From: Phragmites australis
Lineage: Eukaryota; Streptophyta; Magnoliopsida; Poales; Poaceae
Direction: 5' to 3'
DNA: 64,000 bases
Assembly: GCF_958298935.1 (NCBI RefSeq)
Contig: NC_084924.1
Span: 25,021,819 to 25,085,818 of the forward strand
In this document: one piece after another, positions 1-12,453 of the stretch
Numbering within the stretch: the stretch's first letter is position 1
How the letters are laid out: each line of letters opens with the position of its first letter
Program-made: the position numbers and the translations under genes
Notes under the pieces: generated by a model
Databases searched by the model: none
The model's input: only the letters and a program-made list of their open reading frames with translations
Told to the model about the DNA's origin: nothing

Positions 1-1159
1 CCGATGCTGCAGTTGGATCTGGTTATTTGATGGATCTTATAGTGGTGAGCTAGTGCCTCGGATTCCCGTTGCTTGTGCAGATTTGGTCGATCATGTGATC
101 TTTTGGCTCTGTCGTGCGTCTTAGTATCTTGATTACACGAGTAGAAGCACCTAGCGTTTGCTTCAAAAAAACCAAGTAGATGTCGTGGTTGGTTGGGTAT
201 TATCGCACTCTAGTTTGGTTCGTACTGTGCGAACAAACCAATTGGATGATATTGCGAATTGTATGGTTAATGTATCAGGATGAGTGAATATACATGCGAC
301 TCGAGTTATATTAGGTGCAGGAATGCTGGAAATGTACTTCACCTTCTACGTTGTGACTTGTGATCATTTTTATTGTGGGTTGGAGCTTGAATTTTTTAAA
401 GCATCAGACGCAACTATTTTTAACTTTCTAAATTTGTTAGGTCATAGACAATGCTATTCTGCTGGTCTTTTGGGCCTATGTGGAAGATCAATGCTTTCTG
501 TTGTTCTAGGCGTGGTTTATTTTGTTTGAGTCTTTAGATTTTAGGCTCGTCGAAGTTAGTCTGGGGAGAACCTCTAGTTGAATGGGCCTCTTTGTTAATG
601 GGGTTTCGTGATCCAAATCCGTAGGATTTAGACGCATTCAGTTTAGTGCTGAAAATTCCTGAGCAATCCCCTATCCCAAGAGCCTGAAAATGAGGTCCTA
701 TTTATTTTGGTTAAGTCTATTGATATCCTTCAAAGGTAGTCTGGAGAGAACCTCTAATCTTAAGGGTTTGTTTGGAAAGAGTGGCTTAGGATCCAAATCC
801 TTCAGATTTATAAACAAATTTGAACTGAATTATGGAAATTCCATGAGCAGTTCCTCTCTTCCAAACATGCCCGAAACAACTATGATATTGCTTGTTCTGT
901 TGCACAGTATGCTGTTCGTTGTGTTAGGCCGAATTGTTTCCTGTCATCATTCTTGAGCTTGTTCAGTGGACTAGTAAATTAAAATCTTTGTTTTAAATTT
1001 GTTACGAGGAACCAGTCTTACTTATCATGTGAGCAAACAAGTCGATTGGGGGAGGGGAGGTTGGAAAATGTTTGTTCTCCATGCATTAGTTATGTCTCCT
1101 GAACCCTGGTAGAGGCCCTGTTGAATTTCTTATAATTAAAATGCTTCGTTTTCTTTCAG
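1..1159 (+). other. Long intron of RPS19 upstream of the first visible exon
   Basis: The stretch ends in a pyrimidine tract plus CAG at 1159 and precedes the S19 exon, so it is most likely the 3' part of a long first intron. No conserved coding sequence is seen. It holds two related MITE-like inserts (listed separately). Short open frames inside it show no recognisable protein. Confidence 0.7.
557..872. repeat. Two tandem copies of a MITE-like element in the RPS19 intron
   Basis: Two related units start with AGTCTGG(G/A)GAGAACCTCT at 557 and 738, a 181-bp period. Each is followed by a short element with inverted ends. Copy 1 is about 584-684 (GGGCCTCTTTG...CAAGAGCC). Copy 2 is 764-872 (GGGTTTGTTTGGAA...TTCCAAACATGCCC). 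They share the core GATCCAAATCC. The GTTTGG/CCAAAC ends recall small grass MITEs, but I cannot assign a family. Confidence 0.5.
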
Positions 1160-1683
1160 ATGGAGCTGCCTGAGTGGGTTGACATTGTGAAGACTGCGAG
1201 GTTCAAGGAGCTCCCTCCTTCTGACCCTGATTGGTACTACATCAGGGCTGGTGAGGAATCTTGTTCTTCTCCAATATCATTTATGAACTTTAGGATCTAA
1301 TTATTTCGCTTCTAATTGGAGTTACTCATTTTCTTTCCCCACAGCCTCAATTGCAAGGAAGATCTACCTTAGGCAAGGCATTGGTGTGGGTGGCTTCCAG
1401 AAGATCTACGGTGGCCGCCAGAGGAACGGCTCACGCCCACCGCACTTCTGCAAGAGTAGTGGTGCCATATCACGCAACATCCTGCAGCAGTTGCAGAAGA
1501 TGGGCATCGTTGATGTTGATCCCAAGGGGTAATTCAACTGCTTAGTGCCATTTTCTGGTTTGATATGTTTTTCATAACTGTTGATGCATGCGTATTCTCT
1601 GTTCTTGCAGTGGAAGGCTCATCACCTCCCAGGGAAGGCGTGATCTGGACCAAGTGGCTGGAAGGGTTGCTGTTGAAGCTTGA
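1160..1683 (+). CDS. RPS19: 40S ribosomal protein S19 (eS19), 3' exons; 5' exon outside the window
   Basis: This is the small-subunit ribosomal protein eS19, needed for 40S maturation and translation in the cytosol. Three exons are visible: 1160-1250, 1345-1528 and 1611-1683. All introns are GT-AG and the phases join cleanly into 115 residues ending in TGA at 1681-1683. The joined protein begins [20 protein letters not shown] and contains [40 protein letters not shown] and the end [16 protein letters not shown], which are typical plant S19 blocks. Plant S19 is about 143-146 residues, so roughly 28 N-terminal residues must lie in an exon left of position 1. The ATG at 1160 is an internal methionine directly after an acceptor CAG, not the true start. 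No stop or frameshift is seen, so the gene looks functional. Confidence 0.95.
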
Positions 1684-2289
1684 GCAGGTTCATCTTCGAA
1701 TTCAGTGATGTCAAGTTTGATGGTTGAGATGGCTACATTTTATTTGCAGTTTTGGATTAGGACTTGCCTACCTTTGTGGGTTCAGAGAATTTAAGTTGAG
1801 TGCATCTAGTTATGGCGCTGCACTATATTTTCCCAAATGCCTAATGCAATATCAGAACTCATTCTAGAACCAAAGAAAGGGATTCTGTTTTTGAACTGCC
1901 TGTGGTAATGTCCATGATGTGTTTCCAGGGTTTCTGAATTCTTTTGTAGTTAATGGTTAAAATTTGCTTGTTGGGATTGAGATTTTGTATGGGAATGTTG
2001 ACAGTTTCCAGGGTTTCATGTCGTCCGAAAGCTAATGTGGGCATTGTGTAAAGTTACTGCGGTGACGTGAGAAATTCGTTTTAACGCCGAAAGATGGAAG
2101 TGAATTGTGGTTACTTCTTTATTTTAGATTTTTTTTTTTGTTGCTTGTTAAGACTAGTTGCGCAACAAATAGAAAGGAATTTTACTGTGTTTGCTCGTTC
2201 AGACTAGTACTGTGTTTGCGTGCAGTTAGAGATGAAATGAATTTGCTCGTTACAGTTAGTGTTTGTCGGAGAAGGCGTCTCTTTGAATT
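1684..2289 (+). other. RPS19 3' UTR and following gene-free stretch
   Basis: Sequence after the S19 stop contains a probable 3' UTR to about 1850 and then T-rich, non-coding sequence. A T run lies at about 2130. The last part may be the beginning of a copia LTR (see next entry). I see no gene in it. Confidence 0.5.
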
Positions 2290-5200
2290 TGTATAAATAC
2301 AAGCACAATGCAATGAAAGATAAATCAATTCACTATACTTTCTGTCTCTCTACTGTCCAATTCTGTCATACTACAACACGTTATTAGCGACTGTCTCTCC
2401 ACTTTGCTAATCAGGGAAGCATAAACATAGCCATGGAACCTTCCAATTTAGCAGACTATCAATGCAATCCAATCGGGGACGTGATTTACCACGTTGATGC
2501 CCTTGGAGGCTGTAATACTCCGACTGACTCCACCCCGGCCTAGCACGCTGCACGCTAGGCCGGTGACACCATCATCGTCATCAACGGCATCATGGATGTC
2601 GTCACGCGGCTGGCCTGTCCTGTGGTGGCGCCAAGTCTTCCGACGAGCGCCATCACGGCGATGGCGACAGCTCGCTCTTATCACTCATGGGTGTTCTTCA
2701 CTATGGCCGTCCTGACAGCACATACGTAAACCTCTTTAAGACAGTTGTCGCCCGTGTGGTGGCGGCTCCCTGTCCTCAGGGTGGTAGCCGGAGGCGTTGT
2801 ACCTTGGAAGCGCACGGCGAAGGCAGCCGTCGGCAGCAAACCCATGGTGGCGCTCGTCGGAGGAGGCAGTTGGTTGCCCTCTCTCATGGCGGCGCCCATA
2901 GAGGAACCCTAACCCTAGTTGAATGAGCCTATACTGGTGCAATTTTGCAAAAAAATCCTCAGGTTTCCATAAAATTACACGCTCGCAGAAGATTACTTCA
3001 GTTATATTGTATTTCATGCATTTAAGTCCCCCGAGTCATTAATAATTGTTGAAATAATGTGTATTGTTGCATTTTTAATGTATTACCTAAGTAATACTCT
3101 GTTATTCAATATATTGCAGATTATTACGTATTTTCATTTATTCCTTGAAATCATTTTCATTGCAAATTATCTATTAGAATAAACATTTTTCTGCATTGAT
3201 CATTTATTTAAGACTCATATATGCTTAAATAATTCATAGAAAATCAATGCAAAATGCTTATAAATTGATTACTACCTTCTATGATATTGGCAAAGCACAA
3301 GGTAGAGAGCCTATGACATTGGCTGTGACTATAGTGTCTCATGTCTAATTAGACGGATTACATGTTCATAGCAGCGATTTACTCCCCCACTACTGTGAGA
3401 TCTACATCATGTTGTATAATGACATGGTGATTAATTTCATCGTGTCTTCCCAATATTTCATAGTACAAAGATTATATCTTTAGCGGTGACTGTAGTGTCA
3501 CCCATTCTATCAGGAGTGGAGTCCAAGATATTAGCAGTGAGTTTGTCGCCTGTCCTATATTTAAGGTCTACATCTATTGTCATTCTTGATATATTTTGAT
3601 TGGCATTTTGCTCAATTACAACATTTTCATTTAGTTTACTCTCATAGTAAATTAATGTATTGTCATTTCATATAGGACATGACTGACATTACAAAAAATG
3701 AATTTACTGAACTTGCATTGGATGAGAGCAATTATTTAACCTGACCCATGGATGTCCAAATATTTTTGTCCACCCGAAAACCCAAAAATTTATTGTCACA
3801 ATAACTCCACGACAAGAAAACATAGGCATTAATCATGAGCATTCTAAATATGCAACTTTGCATTATTTATGGCATCACCTCCATCCAAATCTCAAAACTA
3901 AGTATTTAATAGAGAAAGATCCACTTGCTCTTTGGACATCCCTCAAGGAAAGACATAATCAACAAAGAGCAGTCATGGTACCCGAAGCTCAGCGCGAATG
4001 GTCAATCATTCATTTTCAAGACTTTAAGTCCATGGCAGACTATATAACTCTCATGTTCATAAGGTCTGCTCTAAGTTGAGACTCTATGAACACACAATCT
4101 TGGATGAAGATATGATTAAGAACACTTTATGCACTTTCCATTCATATTTGCGGGTATTGCAACAACAATATTGCCAACAGAAATATACCAAATATTCTGA
4201 GTTGATATATATTTTACTTCAGGCTAAAAAACATGATGAAATTCTCATTAAGAATCATCAAAATTGCCCAACAAGTGATGCACCTCTTCCTGAAGTGCGA
4301 TAACACTTAGAATACAAGTAAATTTCATGGTCGCAAAAGGAACCACAAGAAATTCAAGGGAAAGTGGAGGTTTTCCAACAGACAGAAAACAGTGGAATTG
4401 ATAAGGGCAAAGGTCATTTCAGGAGACATGATAATAAAGACAACTATCAAGTTTATAAAGTGTGGATGTATGAATCATCATACCAGTAAATATTATGATC
4501 CCAAACATTTGGTTGAGTTGTATCTCAAATCTATTAGAAAAGGAAAGCAAGTTCAAGAGGATAAATTTGAGGATCACTTCAATGCACAACCAGAAGACAA
4601 TCTGGTGATGGGCTCTTCTCAGATTGTTCCTCAAAATAACAAAGAGAAAGTCTAGCAGAAGGAGGATGACCCCCTCAATGACACCTCAATTAGTCTCCTA
4701 ATTATCCCGTAAATTTCATTAACCTACTACTGTACTAGCAAATGTTGTATATCATATATCATTATGTATCTCTGACATGACACCCAATAGTATCAACATT
4801 GTATGTATTCTAAATATGAGTTATCTTCATATTGATTTTTTTCTTTTATATAGATTTTGTATGAGAGACAATCAGATGGAGGATGAAATTTGTTTAGTGG
4901 AGAGATGTACCACTAATGCAATATTATGGGAGACAAAATATATTCATACTCTTGCAAATAAATATAGAAATGTTATGACCATCGTTGGACGTGATGCATT
5001 AATTGTGGGTGCGGGTTGAGCCACAATTATTCTTGCTATGGGTACATATATTGTGATCGAGTATGCACTCTTGTATCCTGATTCCACACATACCCTACTC
5101 AGTTAGAAAGATATCTGTTTAAATGGATTTCATGTGGAAACTGAAACTGAGAATGGTGATGAATATTTATTTTTCACCAAATCCAATGGATATGACAAGC

Positions 5201-5390
5201 AAGTGCTTGAGAAAATTTCTTTCTTCTCATATGGATTGTACTATACATATACCAAATCCATACCACATGTTACGTTTAAAATAATTTTTTAGAATCTTGA
5301 TAAATTCAAAACTTAGCATCATTGTCTCGGTCATCCCGATGTAGAGGGTGATGAGAAAAAACATTAGCAATTATGTTGGTCACAATATTG
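2290..5390 (+). mobile_element. Decayed Ty1-copia retrotransposon, 5' part only
   Basis: A TATAAAT box at about 2290 and ACTACAACACGTTATTAGCG at about 2375-2395 resemble the 5' LTR end and primer-binding junction of a common plant copia group. A long AT-rich leader (2.9-3.67 kb) precedes a gag gene, which is followed by aspartic-protease and pre-integrase remnants. The homology stops at about 5345-5390, where an LTR-like sequence starts. Integrase, reverse transcriptase and the 3' LTR are missing. The exact LTR start and the TSD were not found. Confidence 0.7.
3679..5340 (+). pseudogene. copia gag-protease-pre-integrase pseudogene
   Basis: The start codon is at 3679 (MTDITKNEFTELALDESNYL). 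A stop follows where this family has the tryptophan of a conserved LTWAMD-like motif (TGA in place of TGG), and further stops and frameshifts come after. The frame at 3858-4303 reads a copia gag (UBN2-like) with LKTKYLIEKDPLALWTSL, EAQREWSIIHFQDFKSMADY and LRVLQQQYCQQKYTKYSELI. The next frame (4392-4655) has a degraded zinc-knuckle region (KCGCMNHHTSKYYDPKHLVE). Around 4990-5340 come protease remnants and HHCLGHPDV, the pre-integrase motif. This gene once packaged and cleaved the element's RNA-protein particle. It is dead: at least three frames are needed to read it. Confidence 0.8.
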
Positions 5391-5392
5391 AT

Positions 5393-6696
5393 GTCACGTC
5401 CCAAAACATTTATCACGCAATTATCATGTTAATTATTTATATGTGTTTATTTATTAAATTAAGTTTCAACGTGTTTCAAAAGTACTTAGGAGATGATCTA
5501 GAGCTCTTTAGGAAAGCCCTAAATACTATGGAGAAGAAGAAGAATAGAAAAAGGAAGAAAAAGGAAAAAGACCGTTTCCACGGTCTAATCGAGATCCCCA
5601 GTGGTTTGATCGCCAGGGGCAGCCACGTGGACTTTCTGCGGTTCGACCGGGAGCTTTCGTGGTCTGACCGCTAGAACTCAGAGGCTCGACTTAATCACTC
5701 TTTCTCGCTCTCTCTTTTCTCTTTTCTCTCTCACTCCCTCTCCCTCACCCAAACCTTACGATTGGAGATCGACTGTGGGGACTTCCTTGTGCTTCTCGAA
5801 GGCTTTCCCCTCTTCTTCATCGTCGGAGACGCTTTTCCCCGGCTTCATCTCAAGCTTAGCGACCACCTCGAGGCTCGATCCACAAATTGAAGCTTCCTCG
5901 AGGCAAACCAATTCGATAGGAAGTTCCCCTACGCTGAGGTAAACCTTCTCATGCCATTTTCTATCATTTCCTAGCCCTAGTCGCTCGCTCTTTTGAATTG
6001 AACTGAGAAACCCAAGTTAAACCTAGATCTAGATCTCATCCACGGGGTTTCACATGTTTGGACCTCATGTTGTCCGAAAAATCATAGAAAACATTCTCCT
6101 AGTCTTGTGGAGTACTTTGGTACCCTTCATTGTCGAAGGTTTCACCGATGCCTTCACCGGCGGCCTCACAAAAGTGGCACTGACAGAGTCTCACGGTCTG
6201 ACTGCTGGTAAGTTAGTTCAAAACCACAGCAAAACCCAATAGTCAGGAGTTAGACCACCACTAGGGCCGGTTTGACCGCCACCATACTGCCGGTCTGACT
6301 GCTAAGGCCCTGGACTCTCTGCACACCACTGGTCTAACCGCCACTATCCGTCGATCTGACCACTAGTAGCTCCAAGCTTTATGCACATAGGATGTCTTAT
6401 CCGAGGTTCAAACCTTTTCTAACCTGGATTGTTTAGCGTTCCTTTACAAATGTTTTTGAAACCTATGCTTTATTATTGTTCGACAATGCATCATATGTAA
6501 ACTTTTCCATCATTCATCAATTTATACGATGCATTCTTGATTCATTTTGAGAGTGTCACGCCGATGGTCCAAGTGGTTGAAGGCGACACTGAACCAACGG
6601 AGTTCTGTGAGTGCTGCGCAAGTAGCGTCAGGCAAACACCAGAGCAGCAAGGCACATCTAAGCATACTCAACCCACTACTTTGGATCGATTGTGTC
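5393..6696 (+). mobile_element. Probable gypsy LTR fragment with repeated GGTCTGACCGC motifs
   Basis: TGTCACGTCCCAAAAC at about 5394 looks like the start of a long gypsy LTR of the RIRE3/Tekay kind. The rest is non-coding, with CT-rich tracts (5700-5760) and scattered GGTCTGACCGC-like words. It ends where the next LTR begins (6697). I could not find its 3' end or a TSD, so the boundaries are tentative. The open frames at 5348-5674 and 6537-6867 have no recognisable product. Confidence 0.45.
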
Positions 6697-7480
6697 TGTC
6701 GGGGGTCGTTATTAAGGACCCCAGATGGCCTCTTGGCTCAGCTATCCTATGCCTATGGACCTAAGCCCCCGAAGGCCGCTTTTGGACCTCCGAGCTTCAG
6801 GAAAGCCTCAGCGTCCTGGAGCCATGCCTCCCGCAACCCTAGTCTTCGAACTTGGGTAGACTTCTAGAAGGTTACGGGGTGAGTCATCAGGCCTCAAGAA
6901 AGATCTTCCAGAGGAAGAATGATGGTCATCCTTCCTCTACAAGGATGTGACCGGCATTCCATACAAAGGCTAGTGGATGCCATCCTGACACGAAGTGATG
7001 GGCAATCAATGCTGATGCAAGTGATGCTTATCCTGACACTCCAGTGCAATGGAGGTCATCCTGACACCCCTAGCAATACAGCGCCAGGTCGCAATTGGCG
7101 ACCGGCTCATCCCATAGGGTTGCTTGTACCGCAATAGTTGTTATGGTAGATATTTATCTTCTATGTAGGGTTAAAAGTAGTTACCCAAGATAAGGCCATA
7201 TAATTCGGCCAGGTCCTAGATATTTGTACCTGGTGATAATTTGTACACCAAGCTACGTACAACCCTATAAATGGGGGGGGGGGCATGGTCATCTGGGGGA
7301 GGATAGATACACACAAACACAAAGATACACAGTGATACTCCCCCTAGACCAATCTTTTCTACTATCATTACATTTTCACAGCCCCTTCCTCTCAAACTTC
7401 ATCTCCAAGCTTGAGTCTCCTCCTTAGAAGAAACTCTCGCTGTACTTGTTAGCGCAAGACCATCTCTTGCGCCAACAACA
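6697..7480 (+). repeat. 5' LTR of Tat-type gypsy element
   Basis: The LTR starts TGTCGGGGGTCGTTATTAAG at 6697 and ends GCGCCAACAACA at 7480 (about 784 bp), followed by the leader and the gag start at 7525. A TATAAAT box lies at 7266-7272, followed at once by an 11-G run (7273-7283). The five bases before it are GTGTC. No matching 3' LTR was found downstream. Confidence 0.75.
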
Positions 7481-7524
7481 TGCTGTCTGTGGGGACTCGA
7501 ACATAGAAGTGCTAGAGAGGTAGG

Positions 7525-9189
7525 ATGCCACCCAAGAAGAAGAGCACCAAGGCCGCAGCGACCGGTGCTGACCCCCCCCCCCCCGGTCACGCCTGTGCAA
7601 AAGTCTGGCCGACTAAGCACAGGTCGTGCTAATGACGGCCCCCCAACCAGGAGGAACGTGGGCCTTACGGCCACCACCTACCCGGCCACGACCATAGCTA
7701 TGGCCGGTGCCGAAGGGCTCCCTTCCTTGGAGGCCCAACAGCAACAACAGTTGCATAGCAAGGCCCCCGCTGCACCCCTAGGGGCTGTGGCCGGTGCCAC
7801 CGCTGAAAACACCATTCCACCCGAGCGTCAATCATGCTTGGCAGCACTCCACACCCATATGAAGGGGCTACAGACGTCCCTACGGGTCGAGTAGCAAGCT
7901 ACCCGCACGACCACCGCTGCCCCTGTGATGACCGGCGCTGTTCCGGCCTGGGCCCTAAGGGTCGATGATCTCTTTGACACTAGGACCCGTCACATTCAGC
8001 TTTCGGAGCCTCGAAGCCGGCATCATGAGGATCCTCAACAAGACTACGAGTCTCCTCTACAGACCGACCTATAAACTACGCCCTTCCTAGAGGGCTTTCA
8101 GACCCCGAAGCTACCTAAGTTCAAGGGCGATTCAGACCCTGATGAGTTTGTCCATTCTTACGCCCTCGCCATAGAGGCCAGTGGAGGTAGATCGGCCACC
8201 ATGGCTAAATGTTTCCCTCTCTCCCTGGAAGGGGTAGCCATATGATGGGTCTGGGCACTGGACCATGGTGCCATTCACGCCAGGTCCCAACCCTGAGACC
8301 TCTTCTGGAGCAACTTCCAGGGCACTTTTGTCGAGCTAGTGACCTCTGAAAGCCTATTCACTATTAGGCAGGAGCTGAACGAAACCCTCTAGGATTACTT
8401 CCAAAGGTTTTCTCAAACCAAGGCCTAGATTAGAGGCATATCAGATACTTCAATCATTGATGCCCCAACCCAGGGTCTGGTCAAAGGACCCCTATACGAT
8501 TGGCTGAACCGGTGTCCCATATGCACAGTGGAAGTCCTCATGAGTAAGTTTGAGGAATATGCACATGCAGAGGAGGAAAACCTCTGTAGGAGGCTCTCAC
8601 GAGCTACCGAGACTTCCCCCGTCGACCCTGAGAAGTCACATTCGCAGGAGGGATCATCACACACCTCCCTCCCCTAGCAAAGAGGGGCTTCGAGGAGGCA
8701 CATACCTCCGAGTGCCAAAGGGGGTGGCAGCGACAGTGCCGAAACGTCAACAACATCAACCAAGGCCATGGTGCTCCGAACCAAAAGTATCCAAGAGGGC
8801 GTGGCCGAGGATGCTCCGGAGCCTTCCTGGAGCAAAACCACACCCCGAGCCAGTATCCTGAGGAGGAATCCTGGTGCACTCTACACGGAATGGGATGAGG
8901 ACATAACATCGACAAATGCCGGACCCTTACAACCTTCTGAGAGGAGTACCTTGGGAGGCAGGTAACCTTCACCATGGTTGAGGGGACCATCGACGAGCGG
9001 TCCGAAGATCACAAGCCATCAGCAAGCTGGCAGGTTGATCACCTAGCTTTACAGAACTCTCTGCAGCTGGCCTTACCTTCTCCACCTCAATCATCCGCGG
9101 AGCGATACAACGATAAAAGGGCCCAGGGCAAACAGGTTGTCCTCACTATAATCAGTGAAGGGAGCTCTGGCTATGCTTCGAAGCAATAG
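7525..9189 (+). pseudogene. Tat-type gypsy gag pseudogene
   Basis: The start MPPKKKSTKAAATGADPPPP is at 7525, and a C run at about 7571-7582 breaks the frame. The retrotransposon gag domain follows at about 8090-8600: PKLPKFKGDSDPDEFVHSYA, the FWSNFQGTFVELVTSESLFT region, and GPLYDWLNRCP. Several stops are TAG where the family has glutamine (7892, 8390, 8426). The region after 8640 is degraded. The protein would have formed the virus-like particle shell; this copy cannot. Confidence 0.75.
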
Positions 9190-12100
9190 TTGTGAGACTA
9201 TGCATGTGGTGTAAACCACATCAGAGCAACTAGCATCCATCATGACTCTGAAGGGGTGAAGTTTCCCCACTCCGATGCCCTGGTCATCTCAGTCAACATC
9301 GCCGAAGTCGAGGTCCAAAGAGTTTTGGTCGATAGAGGCAGCTTGACAGACCTCCTATTCGTACATGCCTTTGACCAGCTCCGCATCGTGCGGAGCCGGC
9401 TCTCACCCGACCATAGACCCCTCTAGGGGTTCAATGGGCCTCCCTTGATGCCCTAGGCCAGATAGAACTCCCAACCATCTTTGGCGAGGGCCTCGCAACA
9501 AGTACAGGCACCCTGCTCCGCTCCCTGGTCGCCACATCCATGCCGTAACAGGAGGGGGACATAAAGCGTGTCTCCATACATCCAGACCAACCCGACCGAA
9601 CCTTCCAAATAGGGGCAGACCTTATCTCTGAGCGCGAAGCCCAGCTTCTGGTTGTCCTACAAGGTAACCTCGACACCTTCGCATTGTCCCCGTAGGACCT
9701 CCTAGGAGTCGATCGCTGCATCATCAAACACTCTCTTTAGGTGATCCAAAGGCCAAGCCTGTACGCCAGGGGCTTCCCAAGCTCTCCCCAGAGAAGGTAG
9801 AGGCTGCAAAGGAGCAGTCTAGAAGCTACTAAAGGCTGGTGTTATCCAAAAGGTCATTTACTCTGATTGGCTCTCCAACAACCGTCCTGATCAAGAAACA
9901 TAGAAGGAAGTGGCGTATGTCCATCGATTTCACATCACTAAACAAAGTATGCCCTCGGGATCCGTACCCCCTTCCTCGCATCAACAAGCTAGTGGACTCC
10001 ACCGCCAGCTGTGAGTTGCTAAGCTTCCTACACACCTACTCTGGGTACCACCAAGTTTGGATGGCAATAGAGGATGAGAGCAAGACTAGCTTCATTACAT
10101 CCTTTGGGGTATACTGCTACGTTCGGATGTCTTCGGTCTTTGAAACGCTGAGGCCACCTTCTCCCACTTGGTACACAAGGTACTAGAGCAGCAACTGGGC
10201 CGCAACATTGAAGCCTACATGGATGATATCGTAGTAAAAAGCCAGCTCAAACTAATCATGTTGCCGATCTACAAAAAACATTTGATCGTCTCCAGGCTAT
10301 AGGCATACGGCTCAACTTGGAGAACTGCGTATTCGGCGCTAAGCCGGAAAAATGCTGGGATATCTCATCTCCTAAAGAGGCATTAGTGCTGACCCTGGTA
10401 GGATTCGTGCCATCGCAGAGATGTCACCTCCCACCAATCCAAAGGAAATACAACGCTTGATTGGCCGCCTCGCATCCCTCAGCCGCTTTCTCGCCAAATC
10501 AGTTGAGCATAACCTTCCCTTCTTCAAAATGTTGAGGGGCTCCGAACCATTCAGCTGGACTCTGGAGTGCCTGGTAGCATTCAAGGCCCTCAAAGCCCAC
10601 CTTTCCCACCTCAAGACACTCGCGATGCCCCTCCTTGGTGAAGGGCTGCTCCTATACTTGTTCGTCTCTACCTCTGCTGTCAGCGCTGCCCTGCTATGGG
10701 AGGACAAAAGTGACAGTCACTCTGCTCAAAGGCCGTATACTATGTATCAGAGGACTTAGCCAGAGTAAAGACACGCTACACCGAGCTCGTAAAGATAGCA
10801 TATGCCATCCTGATGGCCTTGCGTAAGCTTTGGCACTACTTCCTTGCCCACTACATAACTGTCTCAACCTCTTACCCGCTTGGCGACATGTTTCGCAACC
10901 GGGAGGCAACGAGACGCATCGGAAAATGGGCAGTAGAGCTAGCCCCCTTCATGGTAAAGTTTGTGGCCCGCACCACCATCAAATCCCAAATCTTGGCAGA
11001 CTTCATCGCTGAATGGACTCCGGCACCTGCTGAACCCGCCACTACCCCTCCCCAAGATATCTGGACTATCTACACCGATGGAACATATGGCTCCATGGGC
11101 GCCGGAGCAAGTGCGGTTCTCATCTCCCCTATAGGGTAGCAAGTCCAATTCACTGCCCCACCTAGATTTCAAGATGACCAACAACATAGCCGAATATGAA
11201 GCCGTCCTCTTAGGCCTCCGAAAGGTCCGAGCCTTAGGAGCAGCTAGAGTCATCATCTAGACTGACTCTCAAATCGTCGCCGGCCATGTTGACAAGAGCT
11301 TCCAAGTTCAACATCCGGACATGGCAAGATACCTCGAAGCCTTCCGTAAGGTCGAAGCATATTTCTGTGACATATCAATCTAGAGCATACCACGAACAAA
11401 CAACGGCCAGGTACATTCCTTGGAAAAAGCTATTGCCACGGGCAAGGACCTATCGTTGGGCGCCTTCCTCGAGACCCTACACTAGCCGACTACTAAAGCT
11501 CTTGATGAGACGGTCGCCACCATTCTCCCCATCGAAACCATGGACTGGAGAGCTCCCCTCTTATCCTTCCTGAGTGAAATAGAAGAGCCGGAAGACCTGA
11601 ATGTGCTCTATCACATTGAGCATTACGCCAAGGGCTACCGTCTCATAGATGGCACCCTTTATAAGACAGGTGTCTGCGCTCCCCTCCTTCGCTGCATTAC
11701 TAGGCAAGATGGGGCCAACCTCCTCTGGGAGATAGATGAAGGCCTCTATGGAAATCATTTGGCGCCTCGCGCCCTAGCTGGCAAGGCACTTGCCAGGGGC
11801 TCCACTGGCCTACAATCATGTCCGATGTGGAAGACCTTGTCCGCACCTACCAAGGATGCCAATGGATGGGATGTCGAAACCACCGCCCCCCGCTCCCCTA
11901 CAACCGATCGCTCCCGTCTGGCCCCTAGCTCGTTGGGGCATAGACTTCATCTGTCCATTCCCTCGTGCCCAAGGCAACCTTCGCTACGCGGTGGTAGCAT
12001 TGGAATACTTCTCCAAATGGGTCGAGGCCGAGCCCCTCATAGCGATCACATAGAAGAATGTCCAGAAATTCTTCTGGAAGAAGATAATCTGCCACTTCGG

Positions 12101-12450
12101 CATCCCACAACAGCTCACAGTCGACAACGGAGCACAATTCGACTCTGGGGCCTTTTAGACATTTCTGCAATGACCTCAACATCGAATTATGCTTCGCTAC
12201 CGTTCGTCATCCTCAGTCTAATGGGGTCGTCGAACGGGCCAACGGTAACATTCTCTCTAGCTTAAATTGCCAACTCATCGACCTAGCTCAAGGCCTATGG
12301 GTCGAAGAGCTTCCTAAGGTTTTGTGGTCTCTCCGCACCATGGTCATGTGAGCCACCGGGTTCACCCCCTTCCACCTCCTATATGGCGACGAAGCTGTGA
12401 CCCCCATCGAGGTCAAAGGATGCTCGCTCAGGGTGCAATTGCCGCAAACT

Positions 12451-12453
<3 letters not shown>
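9190..12453 (+). pseudogene. Tat-type gypsy pol pseudogene (PR-RT-RNH-aRNH-IN)
   Basis: Protease remnant: VQRVLVDRGSLTDLLFVHAF at about 9310-9370. Reverse transcriptase: WRMSIDFTSLNKVCPRDPYP at about 9910-9975 and EAYMDDIVVKSQ (YMDD) at about 10210. RNase H: the region from 10421, through NPKEIQRLIGRLASLSRFLA to about 11010. Second RNase H: IYTDGTYGSMGAGASAVLIS at about 11067-11127. Integrase: GTLYKTGVCAPLLRC at about 11650, RWGIDFICPFP (first catalytic Asp) at about 11935, LTVDNGAQF (second Asp) at about 12115, and a third block at about 12230-12420. At least six stops and several frameshifts occur. TAG replaces glutamine at 11137, 11258 and 12051. Confidence 0.85.

Noticed and set aside
284..529. 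81-codon open frame at the left end
   Set aside because: It lies in the RPS19 intron and has no recognised domain.
2448..3017. Several overlapping open frames of 70-93 codons on both strands
   Set aside because: These are GC-rich non-coding leader sequence of a copia remnant; frames overlap in all phases with no domain.
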